Origin: Candidatus Finniella inopinata
GTDB taxonomy: Bacteria > Pseudomonadota > Alphaproteobacteria > Paracaedibacterales > CAITNM01
DNA: 36,972 nucleotides
Reading direction: 5' to 3'
Assembly: GCA_943322985.2 (NCBI GenBank)
Contig: CALPGA020000010.1
Span: forward strand, 1-36,972
In this document: piece by piece, positions 1 to 7,678 of the stretch
Layout of the letters: each line of letters begins with the position of its first letter
Numbering within the stretch: position 1 is the first letter of the stretch
Translations under genes and position numbers: made by a program
Notes under the pieces: generated by a model
Database searches by the model: none
Seen by the model: only the letters and a program-made list of their open reading frames with translations
Told to the model about the DNA's origin: nothing

Positions 1-436
1 TTGCATCAGCTTTCTTTTTTGCATCAGCTTTCTTTTTTGCATCAGCTTTCTTTTTTGCATCAGCTTTCTTTTTTGCATCAGCTTTCTTTTTTGCATCAGC
101 TTTCTTTTTTGCGTCAGCTTTCTTTTTTGCGTCAGCTTTCTTTTTTGCGTCAGCTTTCTTTTGTGATGCATCGTCTCCACCGGCAGCTGCATCATCATTA
201 TTCTCCGGCTCACCTTCTGCTTCTGGTTCTTCGGGTGGGGTATCTTCTTCTGATGCGTCCGCAGCATCATCTACTGGCGCGTCCGAATTATCATCCGACT
301 CGGGAACATCCCCTGATGTATCCGCTTCATCATTTGACTCTACGTCCGCTGAATCATCAGGGTCAGCATCATCTGATGCATAAATATTCCCGCCACATAA
401 TAAAATGCCAAGCAACGTATAATAAATGACTTTCAT
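1..436 (-). CDS. Exported acidic protein with Lys-Ala-Asp repeats (partial, C-terminus beyond window)
   Basis: The start is the ATG at 436-434. The first 20 or so residues (MKVIYYTLLGILLCGGNIYA) form a clean Sec signal peptide. About 70 residues follow that are rich in Asp, Glu, Ser, Ala and Pro. From about residue 91 the protein becomes a run of KKKADA hexapeptides encoded by an 18-bp tandem repeat that continues off the left edge, so the C-terminus is not visible. I do not recognise the family. The Lys/Ala repeats resemble histone-H1-like or AlgP-like tails only in composition, and the signal peptide points to export rather than DNA binding. It heads left from a cluster of three small exported proteins of odd composition. 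Real gene: likely. Function: unknown. Confidence 0.7.
   Translation of the reverse strand, partial: MKVIYYTLLGILLCGGNIYASDDADPDDSADVESNDEADTSGDVPESDDNSDAPVDDAADASEEDTPPEEPEAEGEPENNDDAAAGGDDASQKKADAKKKADAKKKADAKKKADAKKKADAKKKADAKKKADAKKKADAKKKADA
3..164. repeat. 18-bp tandem repeat, nine copies, in-frame coding
   Basis: Nine contiguous 18-bp units (plus-strand unit gcatcagctttctttttt) start at position 3. The first six begin gcatcag, the next three gcgtcag, and the last is altered at its end. Read on the minus strand each unit encodes KKKADA. Each full unit contains an A6 tract on the coding strand. The array is cut by the window edge, so the true copy number is unknown. The 18-bp period keeps the reading frame when units are gained or lost. 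Confidence 0.95.
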
Positions 437-470
437 ACCGACCAACCTTTTTTGCTTTTAATAATCATAT

Positions 471-797
471 TTAACCAAACATTTTTGTAATATTGGCAAC
501 TTCATTTGTTATTTTTTCTTCTGGTTCTGATGTTTTGCTATTTTCTGATTCAGTTAGATTTTTATCTTCTTGTTTACTGCCATCATCTGCTGCATTATCT
601 TCGCTGGTATCAGCTCCATCAACCTCTGGTTCTTCTGAACCATCGTCAGGCGTATCTGTTTCAATTTTTTCAGTATCTGAAACGTCAGCATTAGCCTCAT
701 CACCATCCTCCGCAACAGTTTCTTCTGGCGGATACAAATCCGTTGCGTGCAATACTGTCGCGCAGCACAAAAAACAAATTACATAAAAATAAACCAC
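471..797 (-). CDS. Small exported acidic protein, unknown function
   Basis: A 108-aa protein from a GTG start at 797-795. I see no in-frame ATG near the N-terminus and no clear Shine-Dalgarno, so the start is tentative. Residues 1-19 are hydrophobic with two adjacent Cys and end in HAT, like a Sec signal peptide. The rest is extremely acidic (Asp, Glu, Ser, Thr), low in hydrophobics and probably disordered, with the C-terminus ending in KMFG. It lies 34 bp upstream of the Lys-repeat gene and downstream of the poly-Glu gene on the same strand, so the three may be co-transcribed. No domain is recognised. A regulatory or structural surface role is possible but unsupported. Confidence 0.55.
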   Translation of the reverse strand: MVYFYVICFLCCATVLHATDLYPPEETVAEDGDEANADVSDTEKIETDTPDDGSEEPEVDGADTSEDNAADDGSKQEDKNLTESENSKTSEPEEKITNEVANITKMFG

Positions 798-873
798 TAA
801 TAAATAACTTGATTAATACACACAAATTAATTATACAGTGGCAAATATTAAAAAAGTGTTTATTTCGAGAAAA

Positions 874-1065
<192 letters not shown>

Positions 1066-1272
1066 GTATTGTATTCCCAATAAAATGTTTCTTTATAAAA
1101 AGCTTAAATAGTAAAAAAAAAAAAACAAGAACTTGAAGAAAATATCACGTACAGTTGCCCCTATCCCCTCAAAGAAACATCAAAATTGTATTTTTATTAC
1201 CAAAAAAACACATGGATATATTGCGTTTGAATAATATTTTTCAAAAAAACTTACGAATCTGTGAAAAACCCA

Positions 1273-1301
1273 CTTGTAGAATTGGCAAGACGCGGTACAA
1301 T
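1273..1301 (+). promoter_or_regulatory. Candidate ftsZ promoter
   Basis: cttgta (1273-1278) and tacaat (1296-1301) are separated by 17 bp, ending 30 bp before the ftsZ start. The -10 is good and the -35 weak. The rest of 1066-1331 is AT-rich intergenic DNA with an A-tract near 1113-1125 and no convincing gene. Confidence 0.3.
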
Positions 1302-1331
1302 AAAAGAAGGTAAAAATAAAGTTGATTAGTT

Positions 1332-2801
1332 ATGCCAAAAACAAACTTAATCCATGATGAATTAGAATTACGCCCACGCATTAGCGTTATTGGTGTCGGC
1401 GGAGCTGGTGGAAACGCCGTTAACAATATGATACGCGCAAAGCTTGAAGGCGTTGAATTTTTAATTGCAAATACTGATGCTCAGGCTCTCACTCAGTCGC
1501 TTGTTCCCAAAGAACGACGCATTCAACTTGGATTAACTGTTACTCAAGGTCTTGGAGCAGGTTCAAAGCCAGACGTTGGCCGCGCATCAGCAGAAGAATC
1601 AATTGAAGAAATTCTAGATCTTATTAAAGGTAGTAATATGTTATTTATTACTGCTGGTATGGGTGGTGGAACTGGTAGTGGTGCCGCTCCTGTTATTGCG
1701 CGTGCTGCTCGTGAAATGGGCGTGCTTACAGTTGGTGTTGTAACAAGACCGTTTAATTTTGAAGGGTCTCACCGTTCACGCACAGCTGAAGGCGCTATTG
1801 ATGAACTTCAGCAATACGTAGATACACTAATCATTATTCCAAACCAAAACCTATTTCGTCTTGCTAATGAACGCACAACCTTTGCTGATGCATTCAAAAT
1901 GGCTGACGATGTTCTTTATTCAGGCGTGCGTGGCGTAACAGACCTAATGATTATGCCTGGCCTTATCAACCTAGACTTCGCAGATATTCGCGCTGTAATG
2001 GCTGAAATGGGCAAAGCAATGATGGGAACTGGCGAAGCCGAAGGCGAACGTCGCGCATTAGATGCTGCTGAAGCGGCAATTTCCAACCCACTTCTAGATG
2101 ATGTTTCTATGAAAGGCGCGCGAGGCGTTCTTATTAACATTACTGGTGGCTACGACATGACATTGTATGAAGTAGACGAAGCCGCAAACCGCATTCGTGA
2201 AGATGTTGACTCAGAAGCGAATATTATCTTTGGTTCAACTTTCGATGAGCGTTTGAATGGCAGAATGCGCGTATCTGTTGTGGCAACTGGTATTGGCGAA
2301 TTGGTACCATCTTCTATGCACTCAAATCAACAAGCGCGCCCAACTGTGACTGCACCAACAAATGATGCTTTTTCTGTGACAAGACCAGTAACCAATGGCA
2401 ATGTGTTTTCAGCTTTTTCTGGATTCAACCAAAATGCTACTCAAAGCCCAACACCAACGTATGCCGAATCTGTTCATGATTTAGCGTCCGGTCAAGATCA
2501 CTACCAGCAAACTGAAACCAGCCTTGAAAATTTTGAGGAAGCTTCCGAAATGCCTAGTGCAACTTCAGAAGAGTATGTTCCAGAAGAAATTACTTCAAAG
2601 GGTTTTGCAGACCACATGCAACCAATTGAGCATCAGTCTACAGAGAAAAAAAGAAGCCCTAGTCTTTTTGAGCGTTTTACAGGCGTTAGCCGTAAAACTT
2701 CACAACAGGGGCCTATGATTGAAACAAATTTTGCTCAACAAACCTCTCAGAAAAAGGATGATCTTATCGACATTCCTGCTTTCTTGCGACGTGGTGGCTA
2801 A
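1332..2801 (+). CDS. ftsZ: Cell division protein FtsZ
   Basis: A 489-aa tubulin-like GTPase that polymerises into the Z-ring at midcell. The nucleotide-binding [11 protein letters not shown] lies at residues 21-31 and the tubulin signature [10 protein letters not shown] near 111-120. The T7-loop region ([11 protein letters not shown]) is intact near residue 213. After the globular domain (to about 335) comes a long Gln/Ser/Thr-rich linker. The extreme C-terminus carries IPAFLRR, the conserved peptide that in alphaproteobacteria binds FtsA and other membrane anchors. The gene stands alone here, without ftsA or ftsQ upstream; an exported-protein cluster diverges from it. A strong terminator follows 27 bp after the stop. 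Confidence 0.98.
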   Translation: MPKTNLIHDELELRPRISVIGVGGAGGNAVNNMIRAKLEGVEFLIANTDAQALTQSLVPKERRIQLGLTVTQGLGAGSKPDVGRASAEESIEEILDLIKGSNMLFITAGMGGGTGSGAAPVIARAAREMGVLTVGVVTRPFNFEGSHRSRTAEGAIDELQQYVDTLIIIPNQNLFRLANERTTFADAFKMADDVLYSGVRGVTDLMIMPGLINLDFADIRAVMAEMGKAMMGTGEAEGERRALDAAEAAISNPLLDDVSMKGARGVLINITGGYDMTLYEVDEAANRIREDVDSEANIIFGSTFDERLNGRMRVSVVATGIGELVPSSMHSNQQARPTVTAPTNDAFSVTRPVTNGNVFSAFSGFNQNATQSPTPTYAESVHDLASGQDHYQQTETSLENFEEASEMPSATSEEYVPEEITSKGFADHMQPIEHQSTEKKRSPSLFERFTGVSRKTSQQGPMIETNFAQQTSQKKDDLIDIPAFLRRGG

Positions 2802-2827
2802 GTTGCTAATATATTAAATCTCTGCTG

Positions 2828-2851
2828 ACCTGCCTTCGGGCAGGTTTTTTT
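2828..2851 (+). terminator. Rho-independent terminator of ftsZ
   Basis: A 7-bp stem ACCTGCC / GGCAGGT closes a TTCG tetraloop and is followed by a run of T. Confidence 0.9.
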
Positions 2852-2976
2852 ATGTCTACTAAAATAATTAACTAATCCAATCTGTTACGTGTTTACAATA
2901 TTTAGAAAACCCTCGTAGACTTTATATAGATCAGATTTGATCCCTTCTACTAAACCCCTATTGTCTGGAGAGTAAT

Positions 2977-3699
2977 ATGAGTAAATTTTTTACTAAAACA
3001 AGTGCTTTTGTGTTTGTGTGTTCATCACTATTGTTTGGTGCTACTGATAATGCAGCTGTGAGTGTAGCCATTACGTCTGAAGAAGATGGCAAGCCGCCTG
3101 TTGCTGGAGCTGTACTAAATCTAGGTGAAGTTATAACTGATATAAGACATGCTGAACCTGCTGTGCTTCCTTTTCAAAAGTGCGTTTTGAATTTTTCTGA
3201 CCCTAAGCAAACGGCTCGTGGCATTGCCTCTTTTCTGCTTACTGAAAAAATTACTGGAACACTAGATCTTATAGATATAGCATACCTCACTTTTGAAGGA
3301 ATCGCGGCTGCATCTAGAAAAACTCCAGCAGCATTTGGAAAATTAGCCCAGTATTTTGCTGATGAAGACGCTGTCTACCAGAACATTGGGCACGTTATGG
3401 GAAGTCTTAACGTTGCTGGTCAGACACTAGTTATATTAGAAAATCTAACAACATGTAAAAACTTTGTGAACGAAACAATTACAACAGATCTTCCTAAGCT
3501 TCTTACTAGACTGGGGGCTTCTGTTGAAGACCAAGCTGACATTGTGTTGTTGGCAAGGGTATTTGCATCGGACTTTTCAATAGTTCTTAACGGTGCAATT
3601 TTAAGTACAAAGGCATTACAAAAGACTGTTGCAGATTTTGGAAAAACCGTTGAAGGCCGTGTGTCAGCTTGTTCTTGTTTTCCTTGGCTTTGTGATTAA
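2977..3699 (+). CDS. Exported protein of unknown function (240 aa)
   Basis: The start is an ATG six bases after a GGAG ribosome-binding site (2967-2970). Residues 1-22 form a signal peptide ending FGA, with cleavage expected before TDNAA. The mature part is mostly predicted helical, with no repeats and no domain that I recognise. Cysteines occur near residues 68 and 159 and three sit at the C-terminus (ACSCFPWLC), a possible disulfide pair or metal-binding tail. It stands between the ftsZ terminator and anmK, with only 26 bp to anmK, so the two may share a transcript. In size and in having a helical exported layout it resembles the 23122-23883 protein, but I see no clear sequence match. Confidence 0.7.
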   Translation: MSKFFTKTSAFVFVCSSLLFGATDNAAVSVAITSEEDGKPPVAGAVLNLGEVITDIRHAEPAVLPFQKCVLNFSDPKQTARGIASFLLTEKITGTLDLIDIAYLTFEGIAAASRKTPAAFGKLAQYFADEDAVYQNIGHVMGSLNVAGQTLVILENLTTCKNFVNETITTDLPKLLTRLGASVEDQADIVLLARVFASDFSIVLNGAILSTKALQKTVADFGKTVEGRVSACSCFPWLCD

Positions 3700-3725
3700 A
3701 CGCAGCTAAAAAATAAGAAAAATAA

Positions 3726-4808
3726 ATGACAACATATCGCGTCATTGGTTGTATGACTGGCACATCATGTGATGGGCTAGACCTGGCATATATAGAAACC
3801 AATGGCGCAGATACACTAACTTTTGGCCCATCAGAAACTATTCCGTTTCCTACTGAATACAGCAATTTTTTGCGTGAGCGAATAAACCTTAGAGCACCTG
3901 TTCATTTTATGGATAGTGAGCTATCTAAAACCATTGCTAATTTTCACGTACAATACATAGAAGAATTCATGATTAATAATCAACTAACTGTTGATGCTAT
4001 TGGTTTCCATGGGCAAGCAGTTTGGCATGATCCCGCTAACCAGTTAACGGTGCAATTAGGTGATTGTCAGCACCTTGCAAACTCAACTGGCATAAAGGTT
4101 ATCGGGCAAGTTCGTCAAAACGATATTAAAAATGGAGGTCAAGGCGCACCGCTTGTGCCGATATATCATTTGGCATTAGCGTCTAAGCTAGAAAAGCCAA
4201 CGGCATTTTTAAACATTGGTGGTGTTTCAAACATAACATTTATTAATGCTGATGAAACTCTTATCGCTGGAGATACTGGCCCTGGAAATGCGTTGATTGA
4301 TGATTGGGTTATAAAGCACGCAGGAACGCCTCAAGATACGGATGGTCAATATGCAGCGCAAGGCATTGTTAATAATGACCTTCTAAACAAATGGTTGCAG
4401 CATCCATTTTTCGACCTGCCCTACCCTAAATCCTTAGACCGTATGGAATTTCATCAGGTACTAAACGACTGCGGTGAATTATCGCTTGAAGACGGTGCAG
4501 CAACCCTAACCCAATTTACTGTCGAATCTATCATAAAAGGCATAAGCTTACTCCCAGAACAACCAAATCAATTAATTGTGTGTGGAGGTGGTTGCCATAA
4601 CCCAGTGTTGATAAGCTGGTTACAGAAAAAATTTGCAAATGTGAAAAAAGCATCTGAAATCGGCTTGAATCCAGATGCTATTGAAGCTCAATTAATGGGA
4701 TATCTTGCAGCACGATTTTTTGAAAATCTGCCCTCAAGCTTTGAAACTACTACAGGCGTAAAACAACCCACAATTGCCGGAGAGTTATTTCTTCCTGAAT
4801 GTGTCTAA
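3726..4808 (+). CDS. anmK: Anhydro-N-acetylmuramic acid kinase
   Basis: A 360-aa protein that opens and phosphorylates 1,6-anhydro-MurNAc to MurNAc-6-phosphate in cytosolic peptidoglycan recycling. The N-terminal family signature GCMTGTSCDGLD is at residues 8-19. FHGQAVWH lies near 98, IGGVSNITF near 165, and the catalytic Asp sits in AGDTGPGNALID (Asp183). The nucleotide-binding VCGGGCHNP is near 286. The length matches the family (about 360-370). The ribosome-binding site is weak. Its last 24 bases overlap the 3' end of the convergent sspB gene. Confidence 0.97.
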   Translation: MTTYRVIGCMTGTSCDGLDLAYIETNGADTLTFGPSETIPFPTEYSNFLRERINLRAPVHFMDSELSKTIANFHVQYIEEFMINNQLTVDAIGFHGQAVWHDPANQLTVQLGDCQHLANSTGIKVIGQVRQNDIKNGGQGAPLVPIYHLALASKLEKPTAFLNIGGVSNITFINADETLIAGDTGPGNALIDDWVIKHAGTPQDTDGQYAAQGIVNNDLLNKWLQHPFFDLPYPKSLDRMEFHQVLNDCGELSLEDGAATLTQFTVESIIKGISLLPEQPNQLIVCGGGCHNPVLISWLQKKFANVKKASEIGLNPDAIEAQLMGYLAARFFENLPSSFETTTGVKQPTIAGELFLPECV

Positions 4809-5267
4809 AGTTACAACATTTGAGCCATCTTTAGGAATCTCAGCGATTTTATCTTTAGGCGCTTTGTCACCCTTAATTGTTTTGCCAACAACTTCTTCAG
4901 GGGCATCTTCAAAAATTGGACTAAATTGCAGGCCAAATTTAACCGAAGGATCCACAAAGCTTAAAAGCGCAGCGTAAGGCACATAAAGCTTTTCATGGTT
5001 ATCATCAAAGCATAACGTAACAGAAAAGCCATTTTCATCAGCTGCTAAGTCCCAAAATTCATATTGCAAGACAATGGTAACTTCATCACCGTATTGATCA
5101 CGTAAATAGTCAGGAACCTCAACACCAGGGTGCTCAGTAGCAAAAGTTATATAGTAATGGTGATCGCCTGGCAAACCATTTTTTACCGTATAAGACATGG
5201 TTTTATAAACAACTTCACGCAAAGCTATTTGTACCATTGCTTCGTAATCTAATGGGTCTTGTGCCAC
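4785..5267 (-). CDS. sspB: ClpXP adaptor SspB (alphaproteobacterial type)
   Basis: The chosen start is GTG at 5267-5265, giving 160 aa (VAQDPLDYEAMVQ). It is preceded by GGAG at 5280-5277 with a 9-base spacer, and this N-terminus fits the family. A longer in-frame reading from 5333 has no such support. Family features include LPGDHHYYITF, the YLRDQYGDEVTIVLQYEFWD block and VDPSVKFGLQF, which build the substrate-binding beta-sandwich. The C-terminal VVTLDTFRKK resembles the ClpX-docking tail. SspB tethers ssrA-tagged proteins to ClpX. It sits directly downstream of the tmRNA gene on the same strand, and its leader contains two overlapping hairpins. Confidence 0.93.
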   Translation of the reverse strand: MAQDPLDYEAMVQIALREVVYKTMSYTVKNGLPGDHHYYITFATEHPGVEVPDYLRDQYGDEVTIVLQYEFWDLAADENGFSVTLCFDDNHEKLYVPYAALLSFVDPSVKFGLQFSPIFEDAPEEVVGKTIKGDKAPKDKIAEIPKDGSNVVTLDTFRKK

Positions 5268-5286
5268 GGTCGTATTCTCCTTAAGT

Positions 5287-5331
5287 CCACTACTAAATAG
5301 TGGGGGATATTCTGTTGCAAGGCTACCCCCC
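5287..5331 (-). promoter_or_regulatory. Overlapping hairpins in the sspB leader
   Basis: Between the tmRNA and sspB the minus strand can form GGGGG/CCCCC (5327-5331 with 5302-5306, long loop) or CCACTA/TAGTGG (5298-5303 with 5287-5292). The two stems share bases 5302-5303, so they are mutually exclusive. No U-run follows, so this is not an ordinary terminator. It may be a processing signal or leader control of sspB. This is inference only. Confidence 0.3.
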
Positions 5332-5344
5332 AAGCCCCTAAGTA

Positions 5345-5637
5345 GTTACTGCTTCAACAAACAGGGTTTGTTTAGGCAGCGATAGCCACAGCAGCTTGAC
5401 GACGATTGCGGTTAGCAACGTTCAAGTTACGGTTAGCTACTACTCTACGAGTGCGATTCAATCTGCCACTTGTAATGTTTAGTCCGATAACGACGGTACC
5501 ATGCCGAGCGAAAGACCTATCTTTACCACGCGTGTCGATCCTATGTCGCCCCCATAAAAATGGTGGAGGCGCCGGGTACCGCCCCCGGGTCCACTACGCC
5601 TATTCCATAAACCGTTTATCGCTATAGATGCAAGCAT
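5345..5637 (-). ncRNA. ssrA: Two-piece (permuted) tmRNA
   Basis: tmRNA rescues stalled ribosomes and adds a degradation tag. The gene is circularly permuted as in alphaproteobacteria: the acceptor piece comes first (about 5637-5561) and ends in CGCCTCC-A-CCA (CCA at 5563-5561). After a 7-nt spacer the coding piece starts with GGGGGCG at 5553. The two ends pair over 7 bp, including the diagnostic third G-U pair, which fixes both boundaries. GGACCCGGGGGC is the T-arm region and GATCGACA follows the 5' end as in other tmRNAs. The tag reading frame is 5437-5375 with TAA at 5374-5372, then a hairpin AACAAAC/GTTTGTT. The far 3' end near 5345 is approximate. The predicted transcription start from the upstream promoter coincides with the acceptor 5' end. 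Confidence 0.93.
5372..5437 (-). other. tmRNA tag reading frame, 21 codons with duplicated ANRN
   Basis: Resume codon GCT (5437-5435) is preceded by TAGTA, matching the UAGU context upstream of resume codons in other tmRNAs. The tag reads ANRNLNV-ANRNRRQ-AAVAIAA and then stops. The Ala-Ala end and hydrophobic Val-Ala-Ile are standard ClpXP signals. The tag is longer than the roughly 10-16 residues usual in alphaproteobacteria because an ANRN-starting heptad occurs twice, 21 nt apart. Confidence 0.85.
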
Positions 5638-5644
5638 CACTTTA

Positions 5645-5672
5645 AATATAGTAGCTTCTGTAAATATTTCAA
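5645..5672 (-). promoter_or_regulatory. ssrA promoter
   Basis: On the minus strand TTGAAA (5672-5667), a 16-bp spacer and TATATT (5650-5645) predict a start near 5638, exactly at the inferred 5' end of the tmRNA acceptor piece. Confidence 0.6.
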
Positions 5673-5685
5673 GGATTTGATTGAA

Positions 5686-6072
5686 TTACTTCGTAAGGTG
5701 TTGATGTGCAATGACAGAACTTAACAATATGTTTCCGTAATAATGGGGGTATTTCTCACCACCTGCGCGGTTTGCTTCTATTTTTAATGCTTCTGGATTC
5801 AAGCTATAACCATCAATTTCTAACAGATAACATTCATCAGCGTTAAAGAATTTTTGCCAAATGCGATTCCATTGACTTTGAAGACTTAAATGAATAAAGC
5901 CATCTTGTTGATCAAGCTCAGAACCTAAGAAAACTCTTTCACTTTGAAAATTTTGCCATTGAGCAGGCGTTAGAATTTTGAAAAATCTATTTTCCATATA
6001 TGCATCGTTTTTATGGTTAACCTGGCATGCCGCCAATAAAGGGAAGACTATAAGCCAAAAAAATCTTTTCAT
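5686..6072 (-). CDS. DUF952-like protein with lipoprotein signal
   Basis: A 128-aa protein. Residues 1-16 read as a lipoprotein signal, with the lipobox LLAAC placing the lipidated Cys at residue 16. From about residue 29 it matches the DUF952 pattern: FKILTPAQWQNF, then DGFIHLSLQSQ, then an LLEIDGYSL strand, and a C-terminal YPHYYGNILLSSVI segment. DUF952 proteins are usually about 110 aa without a signal peptide and have no settled function. Here the domain appears to be anchored in the envelope. It lies 17 bp downstream of the FliL-like gene and immediately upstream of the ssrA promoter, all on one strand. The ribosome-binding site is weak. Confidence 0.8.
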   Translation of the reverse strand: MKRFFWLIVFPLLAACQVNHKNDAYMENRFFKILTPAQWQNFQSERVFLGSELDQQDGFIHLSLQSQWNRIWQKFFNADECYLLEIDGYSLNPEALKIEANRAGGEKYPHYYGNILLSSVIAHQHLTK

Positions 6073-6089
6073 GCGGTAAGTATAAGATT

Positions 6090-6566
6090 CTAAGCGTTGC
6101 GAATCAATGATAATTGCATAATATGCAGCCTTACATTTTCAACCATTTCTCTTTTATAAAAAGCGTTGATTCTTTTTTTTATGCGATTTTCTAAAATGCT
6201 GGCTGCAGGTGCTTCTGGCCCTAACCATAACCGAGACATTGCAGAATATAAATCGCAGAATATTTCATCTCTTAGTTTAATGGTTTCCACTTGAAGCTCG
6301 CGATAATTATCTATTCCTGTGCTTTTTAGCTCAACCATAATTGTAAGGTGTCCGGCTAAATCACCCTTTTTGATAACCGGCACCACCATAACTGGGATCA
6401 TTAAATAAGGTAAGCGCGAAACGTATCTACGTTGGATTTTTTCTAAATAACTACTACCAGATGACTTTTTCTTGCTATCGCTTATTTTTGCTTCGGCATT
6501 TAACATGCCAAAACTGGCACTTAAAGAAACTAATACGCCGATAAGGTAACGATTTAAAGTATTCAT
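6090..6566 (-). CDS. Exported FliL-like/uncharacterised protein
   Basis: A 158-aa protein with an N-terminal signal peptide or anchor (residues 1-25, ending LNAEA), then a Lys/Ser-rich segment. A compact domain follows with the pattern RYVSRLPYLMIPVMVVPVIK, a central amphipathic stretch (YRELQVETIKLRDEIFCDLY) and a C-terminal helix (KREMVENVRLHIMQLSLIR). The strand-loop-strand opening followed by an R-L/I-x-D-E-xxxDLY segment resembles FliL-like or 'Tat pathway signal' proteins of alphaproteobacteria. I see no motif that proves it. No flagellar gene is nearby. It starts 66 bp from hrcA on the opposite strand, so the two promoters are divergent. Confidence 0.65.
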   Translation of the reverse strand: MNTLNRYLIGVLVSLSASFGMLNAEAKISDSKKKSSGSSYLEKIQRRYVSRLPYLMIPVMVVPVIKKGDLAGHLTIMVELKSTGIDNYRELQVETIKLRDEIFCDLYSAMSRLWLGPEAPAASILENRIKKRINAFYKREMVENVRLHIMQLSLIRNA

Positions 6567-6632
6567 ACAAAATTGGTTTTTTACAGTTCTTTGTGTTACC
6601 TTCTATTTTATATGGTAAATGATTAACAAATT

Positions 6633-7670
6633 ATGTCTGTAGCTGATTTAAGCCTAAGATCTTTAGAAATTTTTCGCGAACTTGTTGATACATATGTAGA
6701 AACGGGTGAGCCTGTTGGTTCTAGAACTTTATCACGTCGCATAAAGACCTCATTATCTCCTGCTACCATTCGCAATGTAATGGCAGATTTAGAAGAAGCC
6801 GGTCTATTATACGCTCCGCACACATCAGCAGGTCGTCTTCCTACTGCCGAAGGGCTAAAGCTTTTTGTGCACGGTGTTCTAGAAGTGGGTGCAATATCAG
6901 AACCAGACCGTTTAAAAATTGAAGACCACTGCAAATCAGCCGGTAAAAGTGTTGAAGACATTTTACAACAAGCAACGGGCATGTTGTCTGGCCTGTCAAA
7001 ATGCGCAGGGCTTGTTATGGCACCAAAATCTCAAGCTGCGCTTCGACACATTGAATTTGTGCATTTAGGTAATCAACGTTCTTTAGTCGTTTTGATAAGC
7101 CAAGATGGAATGGTTGAAAACCGCCTTATTGAACTGCCTGACGGCATTACCCCATCTATGTTAAATCAGGCATCTAATTACATTAATACTCATTTTTATG
7201 GAGCTACTCTACAAGAAGTTTTTCAGCGCATTCATTCTCAAATGAATCAGAATAAGAATGAACTAGACCAGTTGACGCAGCGAGTAATTGAAGCAGGAAT
7301 TGGTGTATGGAGCGGCGATAAAGATAATGGCTCTCTTATCATCAAAGGCCAAAACAACTTATTGCAAAATGTTCAGGAAATGAACGATCTAGAAAAAATC
7401 CGTGGACTTTTTGATGTAATGGATACCCAAGAAAGTTTGCATAAGCTACTGAATGCATCAATTGATGCAGAAGGCGTGCAAATTTTTATAGGTGCTGAGA
7501 ATAATTTGTTTTCTCTGTCAGGCTGCTCCATGGTAGTATCACCCTATACAAATGCTCAACGCCAAGTCGTTGGAGCCATTGGTGTAGTTGGTCCAGCCAG
7601 AATGAATTACGGAAAAATCATTCCCCTGGTAGACTACACAGCAAAATTAGTTAGTCGATTATTAAGTTAA
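6633..7670 (+). CDS. hrcA: Heat-inducible transcription repressor HrcA
   Basis: A 345-aa repressor of heat-shock genes that binds CIRCE operators and is kept active by GroEL. The N-terminal winged helix shows the family pattern: LVDTYVETGEPVGSRTLSRR near residues 16-35, then SPATIRNVMADLEEAGLL and PHTSAGRLPT. The C-terminal part carries the GAF-like and dimer region, with IFIGAENN and GAIGVVGPARMNYGKIIPLV near the end. The length is typical. It starts an operon with grpE, 8 bp downstream. I looked for an inverted repeat of the CIRCE type (TTAGCACTC-N9-GAGTGCTAA) upstream and saw none, so its targets are probably elsewhere. No strong Shine-Dalgarno precedes the ATG. Confidence 0.97.
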   Translation: MSVADLSLRSLEIFRELVDTYVETGEPVGSRTLSRRIKTSLSPATIRNVMADLEEAGLLYAPHTSAGRLPTAEGLKLFVHGVLEVGAISEPDRLKIEDHCKSAGKSVEDILQQATGMLSGLSKCAGLVMAPKSQAALRHIEFVHLGNQRSLVVLISQDGMVENRLIELPDGITPSMLNQASNYINTHFYGATLQEVFQRIHSQMNQNKNELDQLTQRVIEAGIGVWSGDKDNGSLIIKGQNNLLQNVQEMNDLEKIRGLFDVMDTQESLHKLLNASIDAEGVQIFIGAENNLFSLSGCSMVVSPYTNAQRQVVGAIGVVGPARMNYGKIIPLVDYTAKLVSRLLS

Positions 7671-7678
7671 GGTGAAAT

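Noticed and set aside
3-164. CRISPR-like regularity of the 18-bp units
   Set aside because: Units are contiguous with no spacers, and the array is coding.
1-429. A plus-strand frame of repeated HQLSFL units
   Set aside because: It is the antisense reading of the KKKADA array. The minus-strand reading has a clean signal peptide and start codon; the plus-strand one does not.
1212-1313. A 33-codon frame from ATG 1212
   Set aside because: No ribosome-binding site, no coding-like composition, and it contains the candidate ftsZ promoter.
5405-5416. The second GCT as the resume codon of the tmRNA tag
   Set aside because: It lacks the UAGU context that precedes the first GCT, although it would give a more usual 14-residue tag. 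Kept as the main alternative.
6567-6632. A CIRCE operator upstream of hrcA
   Set aside because: No inverted repeat with the CIRCE halves is present in the gap.
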